Shown: positions 35,040 through 48,235 of the stretch, in pieces | Numbering within the stretch: position 1 is the first letter of the stretch | Layout: each line of letters opens with the position of its first letter | Notes under the pieces: generated by a model | What the model was told of the DNA's origin: nothing | Databases searched by the model: none | Seen by the model: only the letters and a program-made list of their open reading frames with translations | Position numbers and translations under genes: made by a program | NCBI RefSeq assembly: GCF_032062135.1 | Contig: NC_092864.1 | Span: forward strand, 19,378,946-19,442,945 | Reading direction: 5' to 3' | Source: Pyxicephalus adspersus | Lineage: Eukaryota > Chordata > Amphibia > Anura > Pyxicephalidae | Length of the DNA: 64,000 nucleotides

Positions 35040-35950
35040 GCAAGGGACATGGAACAGATACCAAGAACATACAGTGGATAATACTCAACGTAAATACCAG
35101 GAGAAGTGCTACTGTGCAGCATCTATGCATAAAGAATAAGCACATATACCAAGAAATATACCCAGTGTACAGAAGACGAAAAATGGCACTGTGCAGGACC
35201 CATAGGTACTGAGAAATACACCCAGTATACAGGGGAACTACACCCAGTATACAAGAGAATGGCACCCAGTATACATGAAAAATAACACTGTACAGGACCC
35301 ATAGATACTGAGAAATACACCCAGTATACAAGGGAATGGCACCCAGTATACAAAGAGAAATGGCACCCAGTATACAAGAGAAATGGCACTGTGAATGACC
35401 CATAGATAGTGAGAAACACACCCAGTATACAAGAGAAATGGCACCCAGTATACAAGAGAAATGGCACCCAGTATACAAGGGAAATGGCACTGTCCAGCAT
35501 CTATACAATCAGAAAAAAGAAAATACCAAGATCCAAGCCTATAGTGAATTATACTCAACATAAAGAAAAAAAAAAAACGTGCTACTGTGCAGTATCCAAA
35601 CCAGTGTTTCTGAACCAGGGTTCCACCAAAGGTTACTAGGGATAGTTTGTGCCCCAATTCACCCGGAATGCAGCAGCAGATGGAGCTAGCAGTGGGCCCT
35701 TGTGCAGAAGTGACTTGGGGCCCCCCTGGCAAATTGACTTGAGGCCTCTTTGTGGTCCCTTGGTGGCTGAGGAGGGTCTGGGACACTCATGCAAAACCAC
35801 ATATTTTATGTACCTATGTTTGTCCCTGGCATTAAGTATAACAGATTAACTATTGTGCAGAATCCATCCATACATAATAGGAAAGCATACAAAGAATTAT
35901 ACTAAGTATACCAAAAAAAAGAATAACAGAAACATAAAAAGCAAAACACA
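35040..35950. repeat. Complex tandem array with higher-order structure
   Basis: The core (about 35155-35490) repeats ACCCAGTATACAAGAGAAAT with a ~23-bp period, interspersed with a longer unit containing CACTGTGCAGGACCCATAGA and ACTGAGAAATACACCC. On both sides a larger motif recurs: GTGGATAATACTCAAC with GTGCTACTGTGCAGCATC at about 35070 matches GTGAATTATACTCAAC with GTGCTACTGTGCAGTATC at about 35545, and a weaker copy lies at 35845-35910. Minus-strand frames give YTGCHFSCILGAI-like repeats that are artefacts. A hAT-like fragment sits inside the array region at 35600. Confidence 0.8.
35600..35665 (-). mobile_element. hAT-like non-autonomous element, terminal fragment
   Basis: CCAGTGTTTCTGAACCAGGG and the following TTCCACCAAAGG match one end of copy B (CCAGTATTCCTCAGCCAGGG). 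Only about 65 bp remain, directly after the tandem array at 35 kb. Confidence 0.55.
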
Positions 35951-38678
35951 TGCATCCCACATTTTACACATTGATCAGTTTGAGACTGTCCTACTGTCTT
36001 CTCACAGTTTTGCACAGAAGAGGGCTAGGAATGGGCTCTGGTGAAAGAAATAAATGGAGGTTTGTACATCATTTGTACATAACTTGGTCTGTTGACATGT
36101 CTGCCATACCCATTGGAGCTTGAAAGAGAGGATGTATAGTAGAGGGACAGCATCTTCATTCTGGCTGTAGGGCTTTATATTACCACAAATAATAGGTAAA
36201 TTGTGAAGACATTGGAAATGTTTCCTGTTTGACCAGGGTATATATTTAAATTCAGTGCAGTGTAGCAATATGGGATTCCATCTGCTTAGGGTTCATCCAC
36301 CACCCACTCAGAGGAACCTCGCTCTCTGCAGCACAAGTTGATATCTATCACTGATCTAAGCGTAAAGTGTGCTCAGATCAATAATGGGTGGCAGGGGAGC
36401 TGTCAGTACAGTCAATACACTGACAAGTTCAGGTTCTGTTAAGGGATAGTTTGTCAGATGAGTGATTGAGCAATGGGAGGCATTAGAACCTAAGGGAAAG
36501 GGGGGCTTCCTATAAAATCTGGAACAATAGAAAGTACTTTGACAGTCTGGTTGTTTACAGCATAATGTACCTTGTGCACGCAGACATTTTTAAATATGTC
36601 AGAAAATGACTCTAAAAAGAAACATGGAACTTTTTCTTTCTTTGGCCATTTTCTAGACTATGGTCAGCCAAAGCCTTTGCCACTTCTGCATCTTTCTGTC
36701 TCATTGACATAGCACAGCTGTGGCTTTGAGGCTGTGATGTGCTTGGTGTATCCCCTAGCTATCATTCCACTGATTACCTATAGCATGGAAAATCTGTTTG
36801 GCACCTTATTCTAGGAACCCAGATGAAAAAGCTGTTGCAGTTGTAGTGAGTTTTAGGGGTCCTGGTCATGGCTTCTCCCAGCAAGCAAGGCAGGTCAGTA
36901 TGGCATTCATCTAGGATCTCATGGATTATGCAGTTGTTGAGCTTCTGGAGGTGAGAATATACTGTATACGTTGGTTACAACCAAGGCTTGTTTTGGCTGT
37001 TTTATCCCTAGACCTAGTCCACTACTATACTCAAATCATTCTTCAGATTTTGGCAAGGTTTTGGCTATAGCTTAGTTTTACTGACTCCATTTTATTTTTT
37101 GGCCAATCTATCCCACCATTCAAGCTCCATAGCTGCTGCATTGCCTGCTATATCTATAAACATGCCACTATAGCTACTATAGCTAGCATTGGAAGCCCAC
37201 AGGTTTTATTTTCCATTCATTGTTTCTGAAGAAACACTTAGGACAAAGCACACATACCTATACTATAAAGACAGATATAATTAGTAGCTACCCCATAAAA
37301 GATGTAAAAAAAACTCTTGCTGCAGAGAAGCTGGATAACATTACATCTACAGATTCCTATACATATATCTGTAAAAATCTGAATTCTACATATGACCCAA
37401 TGAAAGTCTGACCTAAGCATGGCCAGTGCAAGCTTGTAAAGAATATTTGAGACTACAGTCACTGATCTAGGTAAGAATACAACTGGGGAGGATGGATTAC
37501 TTTAGATAAGAGGGGTGGGCAAAAATAATGAGTTAAGGTTATTTGCTACACAGATGGAACAAATAGACCCCTAGGGGGTTAGCAATACAGATAGCATGTA
37601 GGAGCAATAGATCATACCAGTGTTATGTATTATGTGATGGTGTGCAATTATTGCTGGTACATGCTAATTGTGCAGCTCACACCATAGGTAGCCCATTGTT
37701 TGAACTGTGCATCAATCAATTGCTAGCATGATTAACTACAAGTTGCCCATTTTCTTCTTAACTAAAATCCATATATTCTGGAGATCCTATCAAAGCTGCA
37801 TGAAGATCTACAAAAAGTTTTCGTTGCCATACAGTACATGGTGGGAGCCGGTGTGTGAAGGCTTTACATGGTGCCAGATGTGGTCTTGGTTCTGCAGGCA
37901 GAACTTTATAACGGACAGCTTTACAGTGAGTAAACCAAGAAGATGAAACTATTTACTAGAAAAGACATATGCACAGAAGGAGCCAGTGCCTGTCACACAT
38001 GAGGATATATTTGTGTAGACAGAGCCTGCAGTAGCTAACATCATGCTACACAGAGAATAAAAAATATTGGAAGTCTGTAACTGCATAAAATATGGATTGT
38101 TTCCATTCAAGTGCCCGACTTAATGCATTGAGCTCTGGTTTGGAAGGTATTGCAGCACAAAAATGACTATGATAAAACCCGGTAAAGGAAATCTGAGGGA
38201 AATAAACACTTAGTTGTCATTTCGAAACAAGTTCAAGATTGCAGAGAACCGACAGAAAGATGAGGCACAGGATATAGATTTACCTATTAGAAAGACTGAA
38301 TCTAGATAGATACTGGAACAAAGGCTATTCTGCTACCTGTAATAATATCCCACCCTGCCAATGTAATTGTGTTCTGTGATGGTACTAAGGTGATTCCTTG
38401 AGATTGCAGAGATGACAATGCTACACTTATTAAAGAACAATTTATAGAATCATAAACATAACCAGAAGTCATTAATTGTAAGAAACTCTAGCAAACCCTA
38501 ATATATTCAGGTACATAAGCAAAGGTTACCTTCTATGTGTGTCATTCAGCTTGTTCTTGTATTGATCAATAACTGATCTAGTGGCTTGGAAAGCTGCTAA
38601 ACATCTTCAACAATATTAGAACAAGTCCACTTGAAGGTAATTATCTATTAGGAGAAATGAGAACCTCTATAGACAATG
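35951..38678. other. Non-coding, unique
   Basis: No repeat or gene that I can identify. All frames are under 90 codons. Confidence 0.5.
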
Positions 38679-38848
38679 GGCCTAATTTATTAAAGCTCTA
38701 CAAGACTATCATGTGAGAACCTGGGTGATCCAGCAAACCAATGGATTTAGTGCAAGCTAATAGCAAATAATTTTTATGAAATCCAGTCTCTTTGTTGGAT
38801 CACCCCCAAGGTTCTCCTATGATAGTTTATCTTAATAAATCAGACCCA
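38679..38848. mobile_element. TGATTTATTAAAGC MITE, copy C
   Basis: It begins GGGCCTAATTTATTAAAGC and ends TTAATAAATCAGACCC, with GGGTGATCCAGCAAACC in the left arm and TTGGATCACCCCCAAGG in the right. It is a shorter variant in which the TGTGAGAACCTGG sequence replaces the GGAGAGGATACAC block. Confidence 0.82.
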
Positions 38849-39479
38849 TTGCATGTCAAAATGATAAGTAAATCCAGAGATATTGGTAACTGAAGTTATA
38901 AGACTTGTCTTTTAAAAGTATAGTTTGGCTCTTCCATTTTTAGCTTAGTTTCCAGGGGTCCCACTGGTCCTTTTATGGAAATAGGCAACACTTTTGCAGA
39001 AAAAGCTGAGACCTGCATATAACTTAAGCTGCTAATATCTCTGGATCTGCCTATCATTTTCCATGCAGTTTTAATTGAGGACCACAAACAAAGCAGTGCA
39101 CTGCAATATAATTCTGCTGTAATGCACCCCAACACACAAAAAAGTAGATCATACTGCGTTTTGCATTTTTGCATGGTTTATGATATTAACAGATTGAACA
39201 TGCTGTAAAGATAACCTTTGATTGTGATTTTTCCAACACATGTTCAGTTTGAATTACTTAAATCTGTAAACAGTTTCATAAAGGATAACTGTACTAAGCA
39301 ATATTAAATCAGGACACAATGTTTTAAGGATACCTGAACTAAAAATGTATCCTGGCCAAGACAACCAGGACTCACTGAAACTGGGTTAATGACACTGGCT
39401 GTCAATCAGCCTGGAAGAGGAGTACCATTCAGTGGACATTTTCTGCATGGTAATTATGTAATAATAAAGGTATCCTCTC

Positions 39480-39835
39480 TCATAACCTCATCACACACAT
39501 GGCTCCAACACTAGAGCTGCCCCGACTCTCTGGAATGGTCTTCCTCATCCTATTTGGCTTGCTTCTGCTCATTAAAGGCGAACTCAGACCCCATCTTTTC
39601 AAACTTGCCTCCCCGTCTTCTTCTGTCTCCTAAAACCCTCATTACTTCCCATTCCATATACCCCCCCCTACTTCCCCCACCTCTTACATTGTAAGCTCTT
39701 CTGCTCAGGGTCCTCTCCTCCTTTTGTGTTACTGTCTATTTCTGTCTGTCATTTGCAACCCCTATTAATTATACAGCACTATGTTATATGTTGGCTTACA
39801 AAAATACTGTTTATTATTAATAATAATATTTCTAT
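39480..39835 (+). mobile_element. 3' end of a non-LTR retrotransposon (LINE)
   Basis: The segment encodes the degraded C-terminus of a LINE ORF2: CTCTCTGGAATGGTCTTCC reads SLWNGLP, followed by a shifted PIWLA and, after another shift, HLFKLA. It matches the common SLWN.LP..IR.A.....FK..LKTHLF motif. A 3' UTR follows (CATTGTAAGCTCTTCTGCTC, CAGGGTCCTCTCC) and a tail TACAGCACTATGTTATATGT ending in TTATTAATAATAATA. The tail resembles that of the SINE at 50.9 kb. Confidence 0.75.
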
Positions 39836-42800
39836 AGAGAAATGCGCTATTTATTAATTTTTTTCTTTATTTTTTTAAACGATGGATTTCTGCTTTAAAT
39901 ATACTTGTGATATTGAAACACAATAGCTTTTTATCTTAAAAAAATAACTCATTGCTTACAAACTCCAGTTGTTTTACAAACTTGTAACTTTTTATTGTCC
40001 ATTTGATTTAGAGCTATTTGAGGGTTAAAGTGACAACTAGGTTGAGAATGTTAGAATTGTTGCAGCTAGAATCACTTACTGGTAGGAGAGGGAGCCATAT
40101 TATATTGTTATAATGGAAAGGTGGTGATGGTGGTGGGGTGTTAGAAGTGAACAGCATGGATTTGCAGGCTGACATCTTTCACATCCTTACTGCTTATGCT
40201 CCCAAATCATCATTTTATCTCATTAGATGGCTTCACCACAGTTTTGTCACACGCAATTGAAGAACACCTGCTGCAACATAACCCATTATAATTAACACAT
40301 ATTCAAGATACAAGAAAAAGCTATATGCAATAAGAATATCATAAGTAGTGAAAAACCCTGTTCCTGAAATTCTATGGGTCACCAAGCACAGTTATTTATA
40401 TCCAGTGTGGGATATAGAAGCAGATGACAGCACATTTCAGGAAATAATGGTGCAAATAAAGAGAAATGAATTATTAAAGAACAAACAGCACATTGTTTGG
40501 GCCCCCTGGGGAAAAGGGTCACATACAAGTCACATAAGTAACACCTACAGTATTTATGTCCTTTCTTCAGAAAAAGTCCTGCAGTTCGAACCATATTAAA
40601 ATGAAAAAATTATAAAGTCTCCATTGGTGGTATAACGGAAATACTAATCAAGAATAGGCTTACAGAAAATCAGCCACAAAACAAATAACTGGGTGAAATG
40701 CTACTGACCGAAGGAGTGGGCTTTTCACACTTAAGAAGTTAGAGTCTAGAAGTTCTAGGGCACTGGGGTTCAACAAGACCCCCACAGAAGGACAAAGTAT
40801 GCTTGAGCCACATGTTTTGTGCAGATATTTTACTTGTAGACAGGTATTCTTTAAAGGGACTCATTTATAAGTAAAATGTTTGTTTAAAACCACTGTCAGC
40901 AATATTTTTATATTTATTTCACCATTTGTAATACAGGGAGATTCACCAATGTCACCAGAAATGGAAGCCAAGTTAGAACCCCTAATTTTAAGTTACTTCT
41001 AGAACAAGAATAAAGATACAGAGCCTGATTTAATAAAGCTCTCCAAGGCTGGAGAGGATACATTTTCACCAGTGAAGCTGGGCGATCCAGCAAACTTGGA
41101 ATTGATTTCTTCAAAGCCAGCTAGAAAATGTTTTGAATCCTAGACCAGATCTATTCCAGGTTTGCTGGATCTCCCAGCTTCACTGATGAAAGTATATTCT
41201 CTCCAGCCTTGAAGAGCTTTATTAAATGAAGCCCAAAATCCTCAAAGAGGGACACTTGCTTTAACATTTTAACCCTCCTGAAAAGAAAAAATGGCTTTAC
41301 ATACTGTATATTTTAAAACAATTTCAGCAATAAGCTAATCAGAGGCTGCATACTTACCTTACACAGTACTTACCATGGCTTTGTTGTAATCTGTAGCAAT
41401 GTGAAGTCATTGGGTGGAATCAGTGGAACAACGTGGAGATAAACTTCTACACATATTGACTTTTCAGTAAATAGTCATTTGACTGACTGTATAAAAGCCA
41501 TACATTACTAAATTTTCTGCTCTGTTAATGAAATCCTAAAAATGTTTTTGGATCTTGGCTTTTGAAAACTAAATTTGGACAGCCCTGCTACAAAAACAAG
41601 CTGGACAGTGTGTAAATTGCACATTTAAAGCATCTTCCAGTGGTTGGATTAATTACTAAATTGCTAAAATCTCCATTGCATAGTTTCAGCTTGAGTCCTT
41701 GCACAGGATTGCTTTATACATTTTCTGCGCTGCTTCATATTTTTAATTCAGTTGTCTGAAAAAATCATGATTTGAAATAGGCTAAAACAGAGGGTAGCTT
41801 CTTAATATTCCGGATAATGTCCCCTAGGATGTTAAGCTGACAAAAGAAAATTCAATACTAAATAATAATGCAATATACAAAAAGCTATCAAATATATAGA
41901 CATCTGGTAAAAGAATATGGCTCTGAAATGCTGCAATGGAATACGAAAATGAAAAATGAGTTGAGTGATGAATAAAGCTCCAAAAAATGGTACTTGGCTT
42001 CAAGAATTTGCATGTAATAATGAATGCTCATCAAGTTATTTTAACAAGTACCCATCAAGATATTTTTTGGTGTATTGCTCCATTAGCACTGATTTTTTTT
42101 CATTATGGATGTTTCACTTGTAATATAAGCTTTACAAAATGTTAGCCAGACAAAATGCTTCAGTGTTTTGTCTGGGTAAAAAATTCATTTGCGTGGCTGG
42201 CACCAGGTCTCAGTTCTATAAAAATAACAGGTTATCCTCTTTGCCAAGATCTATACTCATCACCATCACCATAGACAGCAAAACATCTGCTGTGTTGTAA
42301 AATAAGGATGTCTTCTCATTTGGCAGCTGCTAAAATGACATTTTAAAGAGGACTTATACTATAGAAGCTATGGCTAAAAAAGGTAAGTAGGGAAAGGACT
42401 GGTCACTAATATTGGCTGTAGGTTCTCTGCAGCTGTTTGTCCGCACTACTGACCTAACCTCAGCATTTACTTAACTACATCCAGCTCATCCAACAATGCC
42501 ATGCATTGGCGAGCTCATATTCTAAATTTGTTGCAGTGCATTGATTAGTGTTCGGTGGCCAAACCATCAACCCGCCCACAGCTCTCCAGGTACTCCAAAC
42601 TCCTTTGCACAAGAACATAGGGGTGTGCACTGAATACTGTCTCTAAACATTACATCCATGCTCGAGAATATGCCTCTTCTAAACCCTACTGCTTAATGAG
42701 AGGTCTTCAGATCCTGCTCTTGGCATGCCCTCTAACCTGTTGATTGTACAAAGGCCAAATAAATTTATTCCATACAACCTTATTTTAATGTCAAACTCCC

Positions 42801-42934
42801 TAGTTTCTGTAAGTTCAAAAACCTGTCCATGACCATTGGTTCCCTCCCTGGTCAAGTTTTCTCTCTAATTCTTGGATGCTACCCTGGGTAACTGATGTCC
42901 TTTGGTGTCATCCCTAGACAAAGTTCCTCTCTAA
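39836..42934. other. Non-coding with MITE copy D
   Basis: Only the MITE at 41021 is recognised. Sequence around 42.6-42.9 kb continues at 43.36-43.6 kb across the foldback insertion. Confidence 0.5.
41021..41234. mobile_element. TGATTTATTAAAGC MITE, copy D
   Basis: The left arm is GAGCCTGATTTAATAAAGCT followed by CTCCAAGGCTGGAGAGGATA. The right arm ends AAGAGCTTTATTAAATGAAGCCC. Both arms carry the GATCCAGCAAAC / GTTTGCTGGATC pair. It is nearly full length. Confidence 0.88.
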
Positions 42935-43356
42935 AGCTACGTACACACTTCCAATAATTATCGTTGGTAAACGAACGACGAACGATCCTGAACGATCGTA
43001 TAGCACCGATCCTGTACATGCAGATAACGACACGATCGTTCGCAGATATTGTACACACAATAGATGCGATCGTTTGAACGATACAGGAAGTGACGTGCAC
43101 CACAGGAAGTGAACGAACGTTCGTTCATCACGCATGCTCAGACCATGGACGATCAATGAACGACCGTACACACGATAGATGGTAAACGATCGTCCTCCAA
43201 TCTGATCCGCCGGTCCGGTCGTTCATTTCCAGCGACTATTCTCGTTCGTCGGCGTCGTTGGTTACTTTTTTTACGAACGATTTTTGACCAATCGATCGTT
43301 CGTCGTTCGTTCTTCGTTCATTTCCAACCATAAAAATTGGAAGTGTGTACGCAGCT
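42935..43356. mobile_element. Foldback MITE built of CGATCGTTCG words, copy 2
   Basis: Almost the same length (422 vs 424 bp) and arrangement as the copy at 9786. It shares AGCTACGTACACACTTCCAA at one end, GAACGAACGTTCGTTCAT in the middle and GATCCGCCGGTCCGGTCGTT downstream. The flanks are TAA (left) and TTA (right), so a target duplication is not certain. It interrupts an older sequence that resumes after 43360. Confidence 0.85.
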
Positions 43357-43359
43357 TTA

Positions 43360-45649
43360 CCCTTGGATAGCTGCCCTGGCTGACTGATACCTGGAAATGA
43401 CCTTTGACTTCGTCCTTTGACCAGCTCTTCTTCTGTGGTTTGACCTTACCTGCTTATGTCCAGCTTGGTACCTGGTCTTTTGTTGTTTCTTTCCAACTCA
43501 GATAACATCCTTCAAGTCCCAGGGGAAACTGAGAACTGGGATGGTGCTACTAGCCACCTAAAGGCGAGAAGGAACTTTACTGCTGTCCTCCTCGTTAGCT
43601 GCCTGACTTCACTAATGTGAGCTAAACACTGTGACTTAAGTGTCTGAAATTGAGTTGTCAGGCTTGTGCAAAAATACCAGGACCTTGTAGAGCATCTATA
43701 TTTAAGTGTACATGGTTGCCATATGCCTCAGAATCCCTTAACAATGCTAAGATTTCATAGTATGTCCCTAAAATATTATTTCTGATAATTTACCTGATTT
43801 CATTCACAATAAAATCCTTTTATTCCGTGTAATTCTTATAATACGCGTTATCTTCTTCTATTGTCTTTTAAATATTATTTTTTGTTTTTTAGAAATGGAA
43901 TTAAAAAAGAACATATTAATGCATGCACAAGCTTAAAGTTTCATGAAAAAAAAATAAGAACACTTACTTTAACCGGTGAAAAGCCTTCGATGTATACCAA
44001 GTCCAGTAGGTCCCGTGCGCTCCCGGCTTTCTTCTTTTTTCTGGCAAGGATGGGACAGTGGGTGCAGCCATTCTTCCTTCTTTCTTTTTTTTAGGCTTCT
44101 GCTCAAGTCACCCAATCTCGCACTGCACAGGTGTGAAATCAGGTGACCTGTCTTCCTAAAAATGGCAAAGAAGAGGTGCCAAAGTCACTGTTAACCACCC
44201 TTTTATATAATGTTAAAAATGTGCTGATAGGACCGCTATAAGTTCAAGACATGCACCCAACGCTGTAGGATTAACATTCGGATGTTCCATGAAAGCTATG
44301 AAAATAACTACAGAAAACCATGTATCTTATTTTATTAACATAGCTATTGGTACTTGATAAATCTATATGGCATTTCCATAGGGCACTAAGTAGTAGACCT
44401 CAAGTAGAACTTTCACCCGTTGTTTTAATCTAGATGTGGAAAAGAAATGTTGCCAAATTTGCAAAATTTTCTCTGGCCATTTTGGGATATATAACTCTAA
44501 CCAGTCTATGTGAAATAAAAAGTTAATATTTTTATCTTACGACTTCATTATGGGAGCCCTGGGTTTGTGCTAATTGAAAATTTGTTTTTCATGAAGCAGC
44601 TGCCAAAATGTGCAAGGTATGTCTGATATATCTGTGAATGAAATGTCATTATTAACTGAGAGAATTTAATTGGAAAATGATTTTATAAAGTTTTTGAAAC
44701 GTGGTTTTATCTCCTTTTCAGCAATGTTTTATATTTTTCCAGCTTAACAAATAATGAACTAGCAAGCTTGAATTTACAATTTCGATACTGATTTCAGGTG
44801 TATTATGTGTCCCATAAAGTGTTTTAGGTGACATAATACTTTACTATTGTACTTAAATTGTTGCGTACCTTCAATATTATAAATATATCATAATGATCAA
44901 AAGTACATTTTTTTAAAATAAAATATAGGAATGTATTTCCCAATAAATCAAGGCATTATATATTATGATCATGGAATGATGACATCCTTCCCATATCCTG
45001 CCTTTGTACAAAAAATCTTTTTTGTTTTCTTCTGCTACACTTTTTCTAGAATTCTTGCAATTCTGCACCCCATTTGTTAATGTAACGACAGGACACCAAT
45101 CTCTTTAGCATTCCATCAAATGATGGTCCTCGTTCAACCAAAAAAAGTAACCAGGATGCTGGATCATTGAGCTGATAAGTCTCTGGGACATCACTAGATA
45201 TAGGGTGGCAATTATAGCAGAATGGATGCTAGGGACTGTTTTTTTTTTGTCTAAACTGGACTTTCGTTATAAAATATATCTACACACAAACTTTTTTTTC
45301 AACATCATCAAAAGTATTATTCTATTTTTTAACAGTTAAACAGAGGGATTAAAGGACCTCTGTAAGCTTCTTATTGTTGGCAAAAATTCATTTTGGAAAC
45401 AAGAAAAATCAGCGAATCAGCCAAAAATGCTGCAGCTGTCAAAAAGCCCGGTGAATTTACCATAATTTGAGTTCCATATAGTCCCTGCAGCCATATTGTA
45501 ATATACTCCTTTTTCATGAGGCAATTGAGTTTGTTTCCTAAAACCATTCTGTATAAAGTGAAGGACATCTTTCTTTATAATTGTAAAGTAGTGTTTTCTG
45601 AATGCAATATTCAAACAAATATAAAACAATAAAATGTATAATAAAAAAA
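43360..45649. other. Non-coding
   Basis: AT-rich, with short poly(T) and pyrimidine runs (44030-44095). No gene is seen. Confidence 0.5.
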
Positions 45650-46466
45650 ATTGGAAAACATTTGAAACTGTTGACCTTGGTATTCTGCTGGAAGTAGCCA
45701 TCAGATAATTGATACACTGGTATGTATAAAAACATGGGCATAGTCAGCAATAATATTAATGTGGGCTATGGTATTTAAACAATGCTGAATTGGTACTAAG
45801 GGACCTAAACTGTGCCAAGAAAACTTCACCAACACCAGTACACCACCACCAGCCTGAATTGTTGATAGAAGGCAGGATGGATTTATTCTTTAATATTGTT
45901 GAAGCCAAAATCTGACCCTACCATCCAAATGTTGCAGCAGAAATCGAGACTCATCAGACTAGGCAACATTTTTCCAATCTTCCCTCTTCCATTCTGGTTG
46001 AGCTTTTTGAGAATTGTGCCTGTTCTTTGCTGGCTGGAGTGCTTCTATAGTGCAGGGTGGACAAGCTATGTATTTAGAGTTTCTCTTCTGCATACCTTGG
46101 TTCTAATTTGTAGTTATTTGAGTTACTGTTGCTTTTCTATCAGTTTAGCCATTCTCTTCTGACCTCTGTCATTAACAAGGCATTTCCGTTCAGAGAACTG
46201 CAGCTCACTGGGTATTTTCCCTTTTTTTGACAATTCTCTGTAAACCCTAGAGATGGTTGTGTGCGCCTGTCAGGCAACAACAAGCAAGCCATGTTCAAAG
46301 TCACTAAAGTAATTTTTTCCCCCGTGCATTGAACTTCAGCAGGTGAATTAAACAATGTCTCCACTTAATCTCATTGAGTTGCTGCCATGTGATTGGCTAT
46401 TTAGATATTTATGATAGCTAGCAGTTGACTATTTTTGACTAATAAAGTGGACGGTGAGTGCATATA
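45650..46466 (-). mobile_element. Tc1/mariner element, second subfamily
   Basis: The right terminus AATAAAGTGGACGGTGAGTG matches the vertebrate Tc1/mariner subfamily with TIRs of the CACNGGCCACTTTATTAGG type. On the minus strand the N-terminal region (46140-46364) retains NSPAEVQCTGEK, then a helix-turn-helix-like LGFTENCQKKGKYP. The sequence continues leftward through broken frames to a block around 45690 equivalent to SDGYFQQDNA (read as SDGYFQQNTKV). The left terminus is missing. Several frameshifts make it non-functional. Confidence 0.8.
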
Positions 46467-47414
46467 TACCTTTAAAATGGAATTTAAGTTATGCGCTGAT
46501 AAAAAAAGTCACCAGGAGATCCCCTGCCACCACAGAAAAATCAGACTGGTTACATCTTTATTAATTCCCCAAATCTAATCAGTGCATAATTAAAGGCATT
46601 AAAATAATCATGGAATTAATTAATTAAATGCATTGCAATTATTTATCAAATAAGACATTTTATTTCCAGGGGGTATATGCTATCCCACATGCTATGAAAG
46701 TATAATCACTTGCTCTGTATGACGAGAGACATCTAGAAGGGTTGTGTTATCAGCCACCAGGAGCTGTTCTAGGGGTTTCCCTTCCTCCAGAGACATTCAC
46801 ACGTGGAAGGCAGATGTACCGCGTTTGACAGGCCTCAGCATTTTAATTTTTTGTTAGAATATATCATAGAAAATATGTATATTTATAGATATTTATTTTG
46901 AAAAGATCTTACAGAGAAAATGAAGAACCAATACTGCATAATTGTGTAATGTACATATACAGGCATTTCCCTAATTACCTATTAGAGCGTTTTTTTAGGA
47001 TTTTCTCACTTGCTTCATTCCATTTAGGTGATTTTCTGTTCTTTATCTGGAAAGTCTAAATCTTTTCTATTTAACAGTAGCTGATCATTGATTTTATTAA
47101 TGATGCACCACCATTGATCATTTTTAGAGAAAAATCTGTCTTATTTGCTTGTCATTGCGCACATTTTCAGCATCTTTATGGAAGTTCAGATGAGGATTTT
47201 TGTTTAAAGTGTATCTTTATCCAAAAGTTTTGGATAAAGTCAGGGAGTTATTATTCTTGCTGTCATGTCCCCACTGGGAAAGATTGACCTTCTCCATCTA
47301 TCCAAATTAATCTAGGAACAGAAAATGATAGGAACTGTAAAGTAAAGTGATATAGAGGACCATGTCTTCATGTCTAGAACTTTATGGGACTACAGGTACT
47401 GAGCTGAGCACAAT
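46467..47414. other. Non-coding, possibly conserved
   Basis: 46600-46860 has low-repeat sequence containing TAATTAATTAAATGCATT and a GC-balanced block (CCACCAGGAGCTGTTCTAGG). No frame of note. Confidence 0.4.
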
Positions 47415-47575
47415 GGGCCTGATTTATTAAAGCTCTCCAAGGCTGGAGAGGATATACTTTCATCAGTGAAGCTGGGTGATCCAGCAAACCTAAACAGGAT
47501 CTGACCCAGGTTTCAAATAGCAAATAGAAAAATAGCTTTAAGAAATCCATTTTAGGTTTGCTGGATCAATTCGCT
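47415..47575. mobile_element. TGATTTATTAAAGC MITE, copy E (right end lost)
   Basis: The left arm is intact (GGGCCTGATTTATTAAAGC, GGCTGGAGAGGATATACTTT, GGGTGATCCAGCAAACC). The right arm stops after TTTAGGTTTGCTGGATCAAT at about 47570, so the terminal 60-70 bp is missing. Confidence 0.82.
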
Positions 47576-47924
47576 AGCCAAATCAAAATTAATAGACTGC
47601 CCTAAAAGATAACTGCACATTGAAATAAAGTGTCGTTATCCAGTTTGGCTGCAATGTACACATCCAACCATGACATACCTGGATTTCAAAAAATAGCAGA
47701 AACACAGCAGTCAGGTCTTGGTAAGCATGCATTTTAGATGGGATGGGTAGGTTAGTTGAGATTGAGGGATGAGGCAACATCTATAAATGAAACTTTATAG
47801 TACATTCACGTTGTGAATGTATTAACACGCATACATTTTTGTATTTCCAGAAGAATTCAGTGTGCGTGCATTAAAGTGAAACTAAGCCTAAAAGTAAAAG
47901 ATTTCAAGCTGACAGTTTTTTTGC

Positions 47925-48235
47925 TCTTGAAGAAGGGACAGCAATGTATTTTATGCAATAAAACAAATTTACCTGTCCTTCTGCAGTTATTTAACTAATC
48001 GTGGGTTCAGGGTCCTTTTGATTGGTCAGGAGTGACATATCTTCTGAAAATGCTCATGGGAGTCCAATCATTTCCAGCAGTTGGCTAAGCTGGGATTATA
48101 CACTGCTGTGTATATGTACTTTATAATGAAGGCTGCAAACAAGCAGGTAAGTTTGTTTTACAGACTACCCATCTCTTCTGCAATAAGGAACCTGTCTGCT
48201 CACAATTTAAAAAAATGGTTTAGTTCCACTTTAGC
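47925..48235 (+). repeat. Same dispersed repeat, copy 3
   Basis: GAAGAAGGGACAGCAATGT, GCAGGTAAGTTTGTTTTACA, TCTTCTGCAATAAGGAACCT and GGTTTAGTTCCACTTTA correspond to landmarks of copy 1. The 61-aa frame at 47813-47998 runs into it and is not supported as a gene. Confidence 0.5.

Noticed and set aside
34975..35786. Minus-strand frames of 125-182 aa with repeated YTGCHFSCILGAI-like units, resembling a membrane protein.
   Set aside because: They are translations of the ~23-bp tandem array and overlap in different frames.
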